DNA from: Mycobacterium sp. OAS707
Lineage (GTDB): Bacteria > Actinomycetota > Actinomycetes > Mycobacteriales > Mycobacteriaceae
NCBI RefSeq assembly: GCF_014873705.1
Contig: NZ_JADBDS010000001.1
Coordinates: 434,001 to 498,000, forward strand
Direction of reading: 5' to 3'
DNA length: 64,000 nucleotides
Both the position numbers and the translations under genes were made by a program. Numbering within the stretch: position 1 is the stretch's first letter; each line of letters starts with the position of its first letter. The notes beneath the pieces were generated by a model. The model did no database searches, was not told the DNA's origin, and worked only from the letters and a program-made list of their open reading frames with translations. Below, one piece after another: positions 48,558 through 57,509 of the stretch.

Positions 48558-48571
48558 GGGACTTAGTGCCC
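48558..48571 (+). promoter_or_regulatory. DosR-box-like site, PEP synthase side
   Basis: Matches 10 of 11 fixed positions, with a perfect first half GGGACTT. It is 27 bases from the box at 48531, so the two probably drive divergent promoters. Confidence 0.7.
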
Positions 48572-48651
48572 TATGCAGTCGTGACCTTCAGCGCGCCGGA
48601 TGTGGTCCTCGGACGCTAGGTCTGTCGATCGCTGTGGAAAAGGCTTAGACC

Positions 48652-50922
48652 ATGCAAAGCGACACCTACGTTCGGGATATCTCTACGCTGCGAATCACCG
48701 ACGCCGAGGAGGCGGGCGGCAAGGGTGCGAACATGGGCGAGCTCGTGGCAGCCAACCTGCCCGTACCGCCCGGCTTCGTCCTGTTGCGCGACTGCTACCG
48801 CGATTCCATGCGAGCAGGCGGCGTCGACGCGGAATTGAGCACGCTGCACCGGGAGGCACTTGACCACGTCGCCGACACGACACATCTGGGCGAACTGTGT
48901 GATCGGATGCAGGGTCTGGTGCAAAAAGCCGGCGTTACCGACACCGTGCACGACTTGATCCTCGCGGCGTATCACGCACTCGACTCCGATGCTGTGGTCG
49001 CCGTGCGTTCGTCAGCGACCGGCGAAGACGGCCGCGATGCGTCCTTCGCGGGCATGAACGCGACCCTGACCAACATCACCGGCGACGAGGGTCTCATCGA
49101 GGCCGTTCTTCGATGCTGGATGTCATTGTTCAGCCCCCGGGTGATCACCTACCGCGCGAGCCGGGACTTCACCGGTGACCCTGCGATGGCGGTCGTGGTG
49201 CAGCAGATGGTGAACTCCGAGAAGGCCGGCGTCGCATTCACCGCCGACCCGAGCAACGGGGCCCAAGATCGAGTCGTCATCGAGGCAGCGTTCGGCCTCG
49301 GTGAGGTGGTGGTGTCCGGAGAGGTCGAACCCGACACCTACATCGTGTCAAAAGAGAACCTCGCGGTGCTCGATACCCGCCTGGGGCACAAGACGTTCAA
49401 GATCGTGCGCGGCCAGGACGGTCAGGACACGATCGTCGATCTCGATGAAGCCCAGGCCGACTCGCGGGTCCTGAGCGACGACGAACTGCGTGCCATTGCC
49501 ACGCTTGCGATCGCGACCGAGCAGCACAACGGCTGCCCACAAGACACCGAATGGGCTGTCTCCGATGGCAGGACGTATTTGGTGCAAGCCAGGCCGATCA
49601 CGACTCTGCGCCACACGGTCGCTCCGCGGTCGGAAAAGCATGCCGTCCTGGCACGGGGACTGGCCGCGGCACCCGGCACGGCGTCCGGCAAGGTCCGAGT
49701 TCTGCAGACTCCCGACGAGGGCGACCGGTTGCTCGAGGGCGAGATCCTGGTTGCGCAGATGACCAATCCGGATTGGCTGCCCACCATCCGTCGTGCCGCC
49801 GCCTTGGTGACCAACACCGGCGGCATGACGTGCCATGCCGCGATCGTGGCCCGCGAGTTGGGGGTTCCGTGCGTGGTCGGAACGCGGACGGCGACCACCG
49901 ATCTGCATGACGGCACAACGGTGACCGTCGACGGTACTCACGGACAGGTGCTGTCCGGCCGGGCTGACGCTGCGCCGGCGCTGTCGGTAACCGATCGACG
50001 CGAGTCGGTCGCCTCGTCGGTGGAAGTCACCGGAACCAAGGTCTACGTAAACCTGGCCATGCCGGACTCCGCTGAAGCCGTTGCAGCACAGGGCTCGGAC
50101 GGCGTCGGCCTGCTGCGCGCCGAATTCATGTTGACCGAGGCGCTCCGCGGACGTCATCCGCGCGATCTGATCGCCCACGGCGAGCAAAGCGTCCTCGTGG
50201 ACGGAATGGTGGAATCGGTCGGGCGCATCGGTGCGGCCTTCGCTCCACGACCGGTGATCTACCGCGCAACCGACTTCCGCACCAACGAGTTTCGTGGCCT
50301 GGTCGGCGGCGAGGCATACGAGCCTGTCGAACACAACCCGATGATCGGATACCGCGGATGCTACCGATACGTAAAAGAACCGGACCTGTTCGCGCTCGAA
50401 TTGCAGGCCCTGGCCCGCGTGCGTGAACAGTCGCCGAACGTGCACGTGATGATTCCGTTCGTGCGAACCCGGTGGGAACTCGAGGAATGCCTGTCGTTGA
50501 TAGACGCCAGCCCGCTGGGCCGCCAACGCGGACTGCACCGTTGGGTGATGGCCGAAGTACCATCGGTGGTGCATTGGCTGCCGGAGTACATCGGCATGGG
50601 TATCGACGGCGTCTCCATCGGCAGCAACGACCTGACTCAACTCGTACTCGGTGTCGACCGGGATTCCGACATCTGCGCCGAACTGTTCGACGAGTCCGAC
50701 CCCGCCGTACTCGACGCGATCAGCCAGATAATCGGCACCGCAAGAAAACTCGGTATCACCTCGTCACTCTGCGGTCAGGCGCCATCGACCAAGCCGGCGT
50801 TCGCCGAGCATTTGGTGCGAATGGGTATCACATCGGTGTCGGTGAATCCCGATGCGCTCGATGCAGCCCGGCGGACAATAGCGGCTGCCGAGCGGCGCGT
50901 GCTCCTGGAATCGGCACGGTAA
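48652..50922 (+). CDS. ppsA: Phosphoenolpyruvate synthase
   Basis: A 756-residue enzyme that converts pyruvate and ATP to PEP, AMP and phosphate. The order is normal: an N-terminal ATP-grasp domain (VRSSATGEDGRDASFAGM), a central swivelling phosphohistidine domain with His395 in GGMTCHAAIV, and a C-terminal PEP-binding TIM barrel with Cys707 in SSLCGQAPS and SIGSNDLTQL. It allows gluconeogenic flow from pyruvate, or could be regulatory to PfkB's glycolytic direction. It is divergent from pfkB and stands alone, ended by a hairpin. Confidence 0.94.
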   Translation: MQSDTYVRDISTLRITDAEEAGGKGANMGELVAANLPVPPGFVLLRDCYRDSMRAGGVDAELSTLHREALDHVADTTHLGELCDRMQGLVQKAGVTDTVHDLILAAYHALDSDAVVAVRSSATGEDGRDASFAGMNATLTNITGDEGLIEAVLRCWMSLFSPRVITYRASRDFTGDPAMAVVVQQMVNSEKAGVAFTADPSNGAQDRVVIEAAFGLGEVVVSGEVEPDTYIVSKENLAVLDTRLGHKTFKIVRGQDGQDTIVDLDEAQADSRVLSDDELRAIATLAIATEQHNGCPQDTEWAVSDGRTYLVQARPITTLRHTVAPRSEKHAVLARGLAAAPGTASGKVRVLQTPDEGDRLLEGEILVAQMTNPDWLPTIRRAAALVTNTGGMTCHAAIVARELGVPCVVGTRTATTDLHDGTTVTVDGTHGQVLSGRADAAPALSVTDRRESVASSVEVTGTKVYVNLAMPDSAEAVAAQGSDGVGLLRAEFMLTEALRGRHPRDLIAHGEQSVLVDGMVESVGRIGAAFAPRPVIYRATDFRTNEFRGLVGGEAYEPVEHNPMIGYRGCYRYVKEPDLFALELQALARVREQSPNVHVMIPFVRTRWELEECLSLIDASPLGRQRGLHRWVMAEVPSVVHWLPEYIGMGIDGVSIGSNDLTQLVLGVDRDSDICAELFDESDPAVLDAISQIIGTARKLGITSSLCGQAPSTKPAFAEHLVRMGITSVSVNPDALDAARRTIAAAERRVLLESAR

Positions 50923-50948
50923 GCCACCCTTGGGTCAGGGTGGCTTAC
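50919..50948 (+). terminator. Perfect hairpin terminator of ppsA
   Basis: Perfect 12-base arms at 50919-50930 and 50937-50948 with a six-base loop. The left arm contains the ppsA stop codon. It also faces the end of the converging WS/DGAT gene 20 bases away. Confidence 0.85.
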
Positions 50949-50967
50949 CGCCCCTATGAAGGCGCCT

Positions 50968-52329
50968 TCACACCAACTCTCGAAGGCGCGCTACCCCTCG
51001 CTCGATGCCGCGAGCCAGTTCGTCAACGTCGGGCGCTGCGTCGTAATCAGCGGTGATACCGAACACCAACTCGTCGGCGTAGCTGACGATGGCTATGCCC
51101 GTTCGCAGTTGCAGCGCGATCGGTGGGATTGGCAGTACGCGCACGACTTCCCTGCCCATTACCTGCAATTTGTGCCGCGGGCCCGGGACGTTGGTCGCCA
51201 GTGTCGCGACACCGCGCTGCGGGAGGCGGGTCAACGCGCGGACCGCCCAAGCGGTCAGCGGGAAAGGCACGGCACTCGCTGCTGCAACGAAGATCCCGCC
51301 TGCTTGCCGCTGGCCGCTCGCTTTACTGCGGGTGAGCCGACGGTGCACCGCACGCAGTTGTTCTGCCGGGTCCTCTTTTTCGACAGGAAGAAACGGCAGC
51401 ATGATCGATACGCGATTGTCGGTGGCATCGATCTGCTCGTTGGAACGCATCGACACCGGGACCAACGTGCGAAGGGAATTGCGGCTCGGTCGCTCACCCC
51501 TGCGCAGCAGAGCGGCCCGATAGCTGTCCGTGATCGCCGCCAGCGCAACATCGTTGAGGGTGACTCCGAACTTGTGCCGGATTTCGACCACGTCGGCGAG
51601 GGCCACCCGCGCGGCGCTGTACCGCCGCATGGTTGTGATCGGCCCGGCCAGTGACGAGGGAGCATTGGGACGAATCAGTCCCCCGGCGATCTCCATGGCG
51701 CCCTCGAGCACGAGTGCTGCGGCGTTGGTGGCGTCGGTCGCCAGACGCCACATCCCGCTCGCCCAGTTGAGAGGATTCAAACTGAGCGACGGAAGTCGAA
51801 TCAGCTTGCTGGATGGTTCGTGGGCGGCGCGGATCTTGGTGGCAAATGTCTCACCCTCGCCGCCGTCGCTGAGTCCGGAGATCATGTGCATCGTGGCGAT
51901 GCCGTCGGCGATACAGTGATGGATTTTCATCAGCATCGCCCACCGACCGTCGGCGAGGCCCTCGATGATCCAGCATTCCCATAGCGGGCGTTCGCGATCA
52001 AGGCGCCGCTCCATGACGTCCGCGGCGAATCGGAACAACGCCTCGTCATCACCCGGATGCGGCAGCGCGGCGCGATGTATGTGATGCGATACGTCGAGGT
52101 TGCGATCCTCAACCCATTGCGGTGAGCCGAGATCGAGAAGGTGCGTGCGCAGCACCTGCCTGAATCTGGGCACTCTGAGGATCCGTTCGGCGATGCCGGC
52201 AACGAGCACGTCGTAGTCGGGCAACGGGCCCTCAATAACTGAAATGCCGCCTACGGCAAGGCTGACATGCCGGTCAGAGTCCTCCGCCTCGAGGAATCCT
52301 GCGTCAAGCGTGGAAAGGTGTTCGGTCAT
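50968..52329 (-). CDS. Wax ester synthase/diacylglycerol acyltransferase (WS/DGAT)
   Basis: A 453-residue acyltransferase that makes triacylglycerol or wax esters from acyl-CoA. The catalytic HHxxxDG motif is His137-His138 to Asp142-Gly143 (IHHCIADG). The family C-terminal segments are also present (TNVPGPRHKLQVMG; GIAIVSYADELVFGI). The DosR-regulated Tgs1 (Rv3130c) stores lipid during dormancy, and this gene is likely an equivalent. Its ATG overlaps the USP stop (ATGA), in an operon with the kinase at 53258. Confidence 0.92.
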   Translation of the reverse strand: MTEHLSTLDAGFLEAEDSDRHVSLAVGGISVIEGPLPDYDVLVAGIAERILRVPRFRQVLRTHLLDLGSPQWVEDRNLDVSHHIHRAALPHPGDDEALFRFAADVMERRLDRERPLWECWIIEGLADGRWAMLMKIHHCIADGIATMHMISGLSDGGEGETFATKIRAAHEPSSKLIRLPSLSLNPLNWASGMWRLATDATNAAALVLEGAMEIAGGLIRPNAPSSLAGPITTMRRYSAARVALADVVEIRHKFGVTLNDVALAAITDSYRAALLRRGERPSRNSLRTLVPVSMRSNEQIDATDNRVSIMLPFLPVEKEDPAEQLRAVHRRLTRSKASGQRQAGGIFVAAASAVPFPLTAWAVRALTRLPQRGVATLATNVPGPRHKLQVMGREVVRVLPIPPIALQLRTGIAIVSYADELVFGITADYDAAPDVDELARGIERGVARLRELV

Positions 52330-53276
52330 GTCGGCATTCCTTTTCGTGCTTCGTGGTCTGGGTGCGCTGAGCGGCAAATCATGACCGGAATCGCGGAGTG
52401 ATGTAGCAGGTTGAGTCCGGTCGACCCCAAGAAAGCGCCGGCCAACAGCCCTCTACCCCGGCTACCCACCACAACCAGCTGCGCGTCCTCGCCACGTCGT
52501 ATCAAAGCCCGGCTGGGCTTATCGAGGTCGACGACTTCTGTGACCCCCACGTCTGGGTAGAGCCCGATCAGCGGCGCGAGCCGCTCCGAAAGGTGTGTTC
52601 GCTCATCGTGTTCGAGTTCATCCCAGTCGATCATGAACGGCAGCGCGACTTCCCCTGCCGGTCGCCGTCTCATCCAAGTGTGAACAGCGATCACTTCGAC
52701 GCCGAGTCGGTGCGCCAACTCGAAAGCCGCCGTGACCGCCACTTGGGCGTCATGGTCATGGTCTATGCCGACCATGATGGGCTGTCCTGTCGGAGTGGGC
52801 ATGTCACCACGAAAAGCGACCACAGGACACGTCGAATGGGTCGCGACAGCGATGGTCGTCGACCCGATCAACATCGCCGGGCCGAGCAGAATCTCGTCAC
52901 TGCCGAGAACGACGAGAAGCGCGGTTTTACTCAAATCCGTCAAGGTCACATCAGCGGGCCGATCGATGTCGGTGGTGGTGATGACGAGATCGCTGGACTC
53001 AGCTTCAGCTGTGCGCGTGGCAGCAGCGAGTGTCGCGGTGGCCGACTCCCGCTCCACTTCCATCTCGATCGCGCGAATGTCGGCGGCGGCATCGGAAAGG
53101 GTGTGCCCGAGCGAGGGCCTGGCATGTACGAGGTGTAGCGGCGCCCCCAGCCGCACGGCGACCGCCGCCGCCCACCGTACCGCTCGCAGCGCAGCGTGGC
53201 TCCCGTCCACGCCTACGACGACTGGGTTTGCGGACTCGGCTGTCCGACTGCCGTTCCCTAGGTCGCGAGGCAACAT
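52326..53276 (-). CDS. Tandem-domain universal stress protein, first domain degenerate
   Basis: A 316-residue two-domain UspA protein. The first domain starts PVVVGVDGSHAALRAV, but its nucleotide loop is changed (GSDEILLGPAMLIGST lacks the second Gly). The second domain has a good motif (GSRGRGLLAGAFLGST). ATG 53276 lies inside the end of the kinase gene (19-base overlap). It is the middle gene of the kinase-USP-WS/DGAT operon. Half-functional ATP binding may mean asymmetric regulation. Confidence 0.88.
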   Translation of the reverse strand: MLPRDLGNGSRTAESANPVVVGVDGSHAALRAVRWAAAVAVRLGAPLHLVHARPSLGHTLSDAAADIRAIEMEVERESATATLAAATRTAEAESSDLVITTTDIDRPADVTLTDLSKTALLVVLGSDEILLGPAMLIGSTTIAVATHSTCPVVAFRGDMPTPTGQPIMVGIDHDHDAQVAVTAAFELAHRLGVEVIAVHTWMRRRPAGEVALPFMIDWDELEHDERTHLSERLAPLIGLYPDVGVTEVVDLDKPSRALIRRGEDAQLVVVGSRGRGLLAGAFLGSTGLNLLHHSAIPVMICRSAHPDHEARKGMPT

Positions 53277-54757
53277 AGCTTCTGTGCCTCTGAAACCGAC
53301 TGCGGAAGTGGACGACTGGTGTCGATCCGGTAGCCGTCGAACGGCTCGGCAGGAGGTTCGGCCAGTGCCTCCGCGACTTGCCACGTCGCATCTGAGGTGC
53401 AAACCGGTCGCCGCTCAACCCTGGCGGCGGCCAACGAGGTCGGTACCGAACATGTGAATTCGCTTATCGGCACCGCGGTTTCACCCGCCAACAGGCGCGC
53501 GTTCTTACGCTGGTCGGCATCACGCCAGGTGCCGTCCAGGATCACCGACTCACCGGCCGTGAGTAAGCGACGCGCTCGCAGAAGCACCTCGTCGTAGACG
53601 CGTGAAACGTTCTCAGGTGTGTAGAGTCCGGCGTTCAGCTCACCGACCCGCCCGTCGATCGCGCCCTGTCGCGCCATCTCCCGACGGACTTCGTCGGTTG
53701 AAATCACCTCTGCACCAAGCGCTTGCGCGAGCGCACGGGACAGCGTCGTCTTGCCGCTGCCGGGACCGCCCCCGATGAGGATAAGCCGTACGGTGCATGC
53801 CCTCAGGTGGTCCAACGCGATGTCGATATGCCGGCACGCATCGGCGCGTGCCTCCAAATGACCTTGGTCGACGCGGATGCAGTCCACCTTGGCTCGAACT
53901 ATCGCGCGATACGCGATGTAGAAATCCCATAGTGCTCGCGGGGCCGGATCGTCAGCACATCTGCTGTATTCGGTGCAGAAGTAGGCGCCAAGTTCTTTGC
54001 GGCCCAGGAATTCCAGGTCCATTGCGAGGAACGCAGCGTCGTCGATGCCGTCGAGATAGCGGAGATTGTCGTCGAACTCCAGGCAGTCGAGCAAGACCTC
54101 ATCGTGCGGCAAGCAGAAGATGTCATCGGCTAGCAGATCGCCGTGGCCGTCGACGATCCGCTGATCGCTGATCCGCTTCACGAACAGTGCCTCACGACCA
54201 CGGCCGAACTGAGCCGCCAATCGCGCGATCTCACGCAGTGATTCCCGTGAGACCACGGACCCGTAGCGCGCGAGTTCAGCAAGGTTCTGCTCCCAGCGGG
54301 CCGAGACTGCGGCGACGCTGCCGTGCGTGTCGATGACCCTGCTTCGCCGAGCGATTTCATGGAAACGCGCCAGTTTCTCGGCTATCGCGCACAGGTGACG
54401 GTCCACCGGCTCGTCGTTGGTGACAAGCGATGCCAACCGCGCGTCGTCCGAATAACGTCGCATCACGATCAAAGGCTCAGCGTGGCCATATTCCGGGCCA
54501 TTGAAGTGCGCCACGCCCAGATAGCTGTCCGGCGCCAGCCTCCTGTTCAGAGATACTTCGTGCTCGCACGCGCGTTGACGGCGCTCGGGTGTGCTGAAGT
54601 CGAGAAAATCGGTCGTCATTGTTTTCTTGGCCTTATAGGCCTTGTCGCCGACGAGAAAGACGATGCCGGTATGGGTCTCTCGCACTTGTGCATTGAGGTC
54701 TCCGGCCGTCGCGTAGGCGTCCTGCGAAGCGCTCGAGGTAGCCGGCCTGCCAGTCAT
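53258..54757 (-). CDS. Two-domain kinase: aminoglycoside-phosphotransferase-like plus P-loop kinase (Rv2004c type)
   Basis: A 499-residue protein. The N-terminal two thirds is an APH-like kinase fold with the HGDL motif at 205-208 (VDGHGDLLADD) and a following LEFDD. The C-terminal third is a P-loop kinase of the zeta-toxin/gluconokinase type with Walker A at 329-338 (GGGPGSGKTT) and LDGTWRDADQR. This is the Rv2004c layout (498 residues), a DosR-regulon protein of unknown substrate. ATG 54757 gives the matching length; the GTG at 54793 is less likely. Boxes at 54794 and 54815 lie upstream. Confidence 0.88.
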   Translation of the reverse strand: MTGRPATSSASQDAYATAGDLNAQVRETHTGIVFLVGDKAYKAKKTMTTDFLDFSTPERRQRACEHEVSLNRRLAPDSYLGVAHFNGPEYGHAEPLIVMRRYSDDARLASLVTNDEPVDRHLCAIAEKLARFHEIARRSRVIDTHGSVAAVSARWEQNLAELARYGSVVSRESLREIARLAAQFGRGREALFVKRISDQRIVDGHGDLLADDIFCLPHDEVLLDCLEFDDNLRYLDGIDDAAFLAMDLEFLGRKELGAYFCTEYSRCADDPAPRALWDFYIAYRAIVRAKVDCIRVDQGHLEARADACRHIDIALDHLRACTVRLILIGGGPGSGKTTLSRALAQALGAEVISTDEVRREMARQGAIDGRVGELNAGLYTPENVSRVYDEVLLRARRLLTAGESVILDGTWRDADQRKNARLLAGETAVPISEFTCSVPTSLAAARVERRPVCTSDATWQVAEALAEPPAEPFDGYRIDTSRPLPQSVSEAQKLCCLAT

Positions 54758-54793
54758 AACGCCAAGCCTCTCGACATAGGAGCCTGGCACCAA

Positions 54794-54807
54794 GAGTCCT
54801 AAGGCCC
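54794..54807 (-). promoter_or_regulatory. DosR-box-like site, kinase-USP-WS/DGAT side
   Basis: Matches 9 of 11 fixed positions in reverse orientation. It is 21 bases from the next box, in helical phase. Confidence 0.6.
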
Positions 54808-54814
54808 CGCGTTC

Positions 54815-54828
54815 GGGACCATTGACCC
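54815..54828. promoter_or_regulatory. DosR-box-like site, shared with the second nitroreductase
   Basis: Matches 9 of 11 fixed positions. It lies in the 128-base divergent gap between the kinase operon and the nitroreductase at 54886. Confidence 0.62.
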
Positions 54829-54885
54829 TGTTTCGCGCGAGGTCACGGCGCCGAGAGTGGGTGATGACAAGAGAGCGAGGTCACG

Positions 54886-55884
54886 ATGCCTACGACAACG
54901 GTTGACGCCGGGGTCATCCGAGATGCCGTGCGACTTGCGTGCCGCGCGCCGTCGTTGCACAACAGCCAGCCTTGGCATTGGGTGTTTGATCGCGGTGCGC
55001 TGCATCTGTACGCGGACCCACGCCGTGTGGTTCGGGCCGCCGACACGTCGGGGCGAGAGGCCTTGATGGGCTGCGGGGCCGTGCTTGACCATTTTCGAGT
55101 GGCGATGGCCGCTGCGGGCTTCGTCGCCAATGTCGATCGATTTCCCAACCCGAACAACCATTTACACGTAGCGTCCATAGACTTCGCGCCGCTCGAATAC
55201 GTGACCGAGGGACACCGTCAGCGCGCGAATGCGATCCTGCTGCGACGCACGGATCGCCTTCCGCTCGCCGCGCCGCCCGACTGGGAGTCGTTCGAAGCGG
55301 AGCTGCACGATACCGTTCGCTCCGATCGCGTTCGGATCGACACTGTGCCCGATGAGCACCGTGCGCAACTCGCGGAAGCATCGCAGCTGACCGAAGCATT
55401 ACGCCTCTACGACTCCTCGTATCACGCCGAACTCGAATGGTGGACAGCGGCATTCGAGGTTAACCAAGGAATACCTCGCAACGCGCTGGTGTCGGCAGCC
55501 GAAAGCGACCGTGTCGACGTGGGCCGGACGTTTCCGGTAACCAATCATCTCGACCGCAGGCCGCAAGTTGACGAGGATCACGCCAAGGTCGTGGTGCTGT
55601 CGACATACGACGAAACGCCCCATAGTGTGCTTCGGTGCGGTGAGATGCTCTCGGCCGCGCTGCTGGACGCGACGATGGTCGGCCTGGCCACGTGCACGCT
55701 TACCCACATCACGGAAATACCGGCAAGCCGAGACATCGTCGCCGATCTGATCGGACAGAGCCACGACATCACCCCGCAGGTCCTGATTCGCATCGGTCTG
55801 GCGCCATCGATCGAAGACGTTCCTCCCCCTACACCGCGGCGGCCGGTTGAAGAAGTGTTCGAAGTTCTCGCCAAGGACCAATGA
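54886..55884 (+). CDS. Acg-type FMN-binding nitroreductase family protein, paralogue 2
   Basis: A 332-residue protein close to the one at 36686: LACRAPSLHNSQPWHW near residue 25, SGREALMGCGAVLDHF, and a C-terminal half with LRCGEMLSAALLDATMVGLATC, ending TPRRPVEEVF. Same family comments apply: the second half probably acts as a lid over FMN. The start ATG 54886 has GAGCGAGG upstream. It is divergent from the kinase operon. Confidence 0.88.
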   Translation: MPTTTVDAGVIRDAVRLACRAPSLHNSQPWHWVFDRGALHLYADPRRVVRAADTSGREALMGCGAVLDHFRVAMAAAGFVANVDRFPNPNNHLHVASIDFAPLEYVTEGHRQRANAILLRRTDRLPLAAPPDWESFEAELHDTVRSDRVRIDTVPDEHRAQLAEASQLTEALRLYDSSYHAELEWWTAAFEVNQGIPRNALVSAAESDRVDVGRTFPVTNHLDRRPQVDEDHAKVVVLSTYDETPHSVLRCGEMLSAALLDATMVGLATCTLTHITEIPASRDIVADLIGQSHDITPQVLIRIGLAPSIEDVPPPTPRRPVEEVFEVLAKDQ

Positions 55885-55894
55885 CCGCACGTGA

Positions 55895-55908
55895 GGGACT
55901 TTCGCCCC
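55895..55908 (+). promoter_or_regulatory. DosR box, perfect core, for the USP-dosR operon
   Basis: All 11 fixed positions of GGGACTTNNGNCCC match. It lies 36 bases before ATG 55945, suggesting strong positive autoregulation of dosR. Confidence 0.8.
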
Positions 55909-55944
55909 TCTGCGGCGAACCGCGAGATCGATAGCGTCGAGATC

Positions 55945-56811
55945 ATGCAAGACCACAGCTCGCCGTCGCCCTCAGTGGTTGTCGGCATAGACGGGTCACG
56001 ATCCGCGATCGATGCCGCACTTTGGGCCGTCGACGAAGCAGTCAGCAGGGACATCCCGCTTCGGTTGGTGTACGCGATAGATCCGAGCTGCGCAGGGGCG
56101 GATCCTGATGACGCCGCACGGGACCTCGCCAGGGCGGAGATAGCCGTCCGGCATGCGTTCACTGCCGTGGAATCAACCGACAAGCCCGTCAAGATCGAGG
56201 TGGAAATACTGCAGGACAGGCCGATTCGGGCACTGCTCACAAGCTCGCGGTCGGCGTCCCTGCTCTGTGTTGGCTCGATGGGACTCAAACATTGTTCACA
56301 CGGCAAGATCGGGTCGACCGCGGCGGCCCTTGCTTCGTCGGCCCACTGCCCCGTGGCTATCGTGCGTGGACACGACCCAGTGCAGGCACAAAACCAGTGG
56401 GTGGTCGCCGAGGTCGACGCATCGGCGGCCAGCGACGGCGTGCTGCGACGCGCGCTTGACGAGGCCCAACTACGAGACGCCCCGCTGCGGGTACTGACCG
56501 CGTGGCAATCACGGTTCACCGATATTCACGACGGCAGCGCCGTCACCGAAGGCAATAGGCTCGCACGAGCGCACCTCGACCGTCGTCTCGCGCAATGGAA
56601 GAAACGCTACCCCGATCTCGATGTGCGTGCGGCCGCCGTAAACGGCAACACCCTGAGTTTCCTTGCCAAGAATGTTCATTCAATTCAGTTGCTCGTAGTA
56701 GGACACGAGCGACCGCACGGCGTCGGCGCGCTCCTCGGCCCACCGGGCCTGGCGGCACTGCAGAATGCCAGATGTTCCGTGTTGATCTGCGAACCGCAGA
56801 ACGTATTGTGA
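55945..56811 (+). CDS. Tandem-domain universal stress protein upstream of dosR
   Basis: A 288-residue UspA protein in the position of Rv3134c, which in M. tuberculosis is the first gene of the operon with dosR. The first domain has [13 protein letters not shown] and a conforming G-x2-G-x9-G-S ([16 protein letters not shown]). The second domain's loop is degenerate ([16 protein letters not shown]). ATG 55945 follows the perfect DosR box at 55895. Its stop overlaps an alternative upstream GTG for dosR. Confidence 0.9.
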   Translation: MQDHSSPSPSVVVGIDGSRSAIDAALWAVDEAVSRDIPLRLVYAIDPSCAGADPDDAARDLARAEIAVRHAFTAVESTDKPVKIEVEILQDRPIRALLTSSRSASLLCVGSMGLKHCSHGKIGSTAAALASSAHCPVAIVRGHDPVQAQNQWVVAEVDASAASDGVLRRALDEAQLRDAPLRVLTAWQSRFTDIHDGSAVTEGNRLARAHLDRRLAQWKKRYPDLDVRAAAVNGNTLSFLAKNVHSIQLLVVGHERPHGVGALLGPPGLAALQNARCSVLICEPQNVL

Positions 56812-56842
56812 GCAGTACGTCTGCGGTCTCGGCAGCGCCTAC

Positions 56843-56848
56843 GGAAGG
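56843..56848 (+). promoter_or_regulatory. Ribosome binding site that fixes the dosR start
   Basis: GGAAGG lies seven bases before GTG 56856. It supports this start over the GTG at 56808, which overlaps the USP stop. Confidence 0.65.
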
Positions 56849-56855
56849 TCTTCGA

Positions 56856-57506
56856 GTGGTCAAAGTCTTTCTCGTCGATGACCACGAGGTCGTCCGGCGA
56901 GGACTCATCGATCTCCTCAGCGCTGACGCCGAGCTCGAGGTCGTCGGCGAGGCGGGCTCCGTCGCCCAAGCGCTCGCCCGGATTCCTGCGTTACAGCCAG
57001 ATGTTGCCGTTTTGGACGTCAGGCTGCCGGACGGCAACGGCATCGAACTCTGCAGAGATCTCTTGTCGCGGTTGCCCGATCTGCGCTGCCTGATGCTCAC
57101 GTCCTTCACCTCCGACGAAGCCATGCTCGACGCCATCCTCGCCGGCGCAAGCGGTTACGTCGTCAAGGACATCAAAGGCATGGAACTCGCCGAGGCCATC
57201 AAGGAGGTCGGGGCCGGCCGGTCGCTGCTCGACAACAGGGCGGCAGCAGCATTGATGGCCAAGCTGCGCGGGGCAGCCGAACACTCCGATCCGCTCTCTG
57301 GGCTCAGCGACCAGGAGCGGGTCCTGCTGGATCTGCTCGGCGAAGGCCTGACCAACAAGCAGATCGCGGCGAGGATGTTCCTCGCCGAGAAGACTGTGAA
57401 GAATTACGTCTCCCGCTTGCTGGCGAAACTGGGCATGGAGCGGCGAACCCAGGCGGCGGTGTTCATTTCCAAACTCGACCAGGCGCACCGCCAGCCTGAG
57501 CAGTAG
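56856..57506 (+). CDS. dosR: Dormancy response regulator DosR (DevR)
   Basis: A 216-residue NarL-family response regulator that activates the hypoxia/NO regulon. The receiver has Asp8, Asp9 and phosphoacceptor Asp54 ([11 protein letters not shown]). A linker leads to a LuxR-type helix-turn-helix ([29 protein letters not shown]). It is almost the length of M. tuberculosis DosR (217) and near-identical over long stretches. GTG 56856 begins the family N-terminus [14 protein letters not shown]. It follows a USP gene but, unusually, dosS does not follow; the kinase is at the other end of the island. Confidence 0.96.
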   Translation: MVKVFLVDDHEVVRRGLIDLLSADAELEVVGEAGSVAQALARIPALQPDVAVLDVRLPDGNGIELCRDLLSRLPDLRCLMLTSFTSDEAMLDAILAGASGYVVKDIKGMELAEAIKEVGAGRSLLDNRAAAALMAKLRGAAEHSDPLSGLSDQERVLLDLLGEGLTNKQIAARMFLAEKTVKNYVSRLLAKLGMERRTQAAVFISKLDQAHRQPEQ

Positions 57507-57509
57507 GCG

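Noticed and set aside
49348..50640. A 430-residue minus-strand frame across ppsA
   Set aside because: Antisense to the swivelling and PEP-binding domains of PEP synthase.
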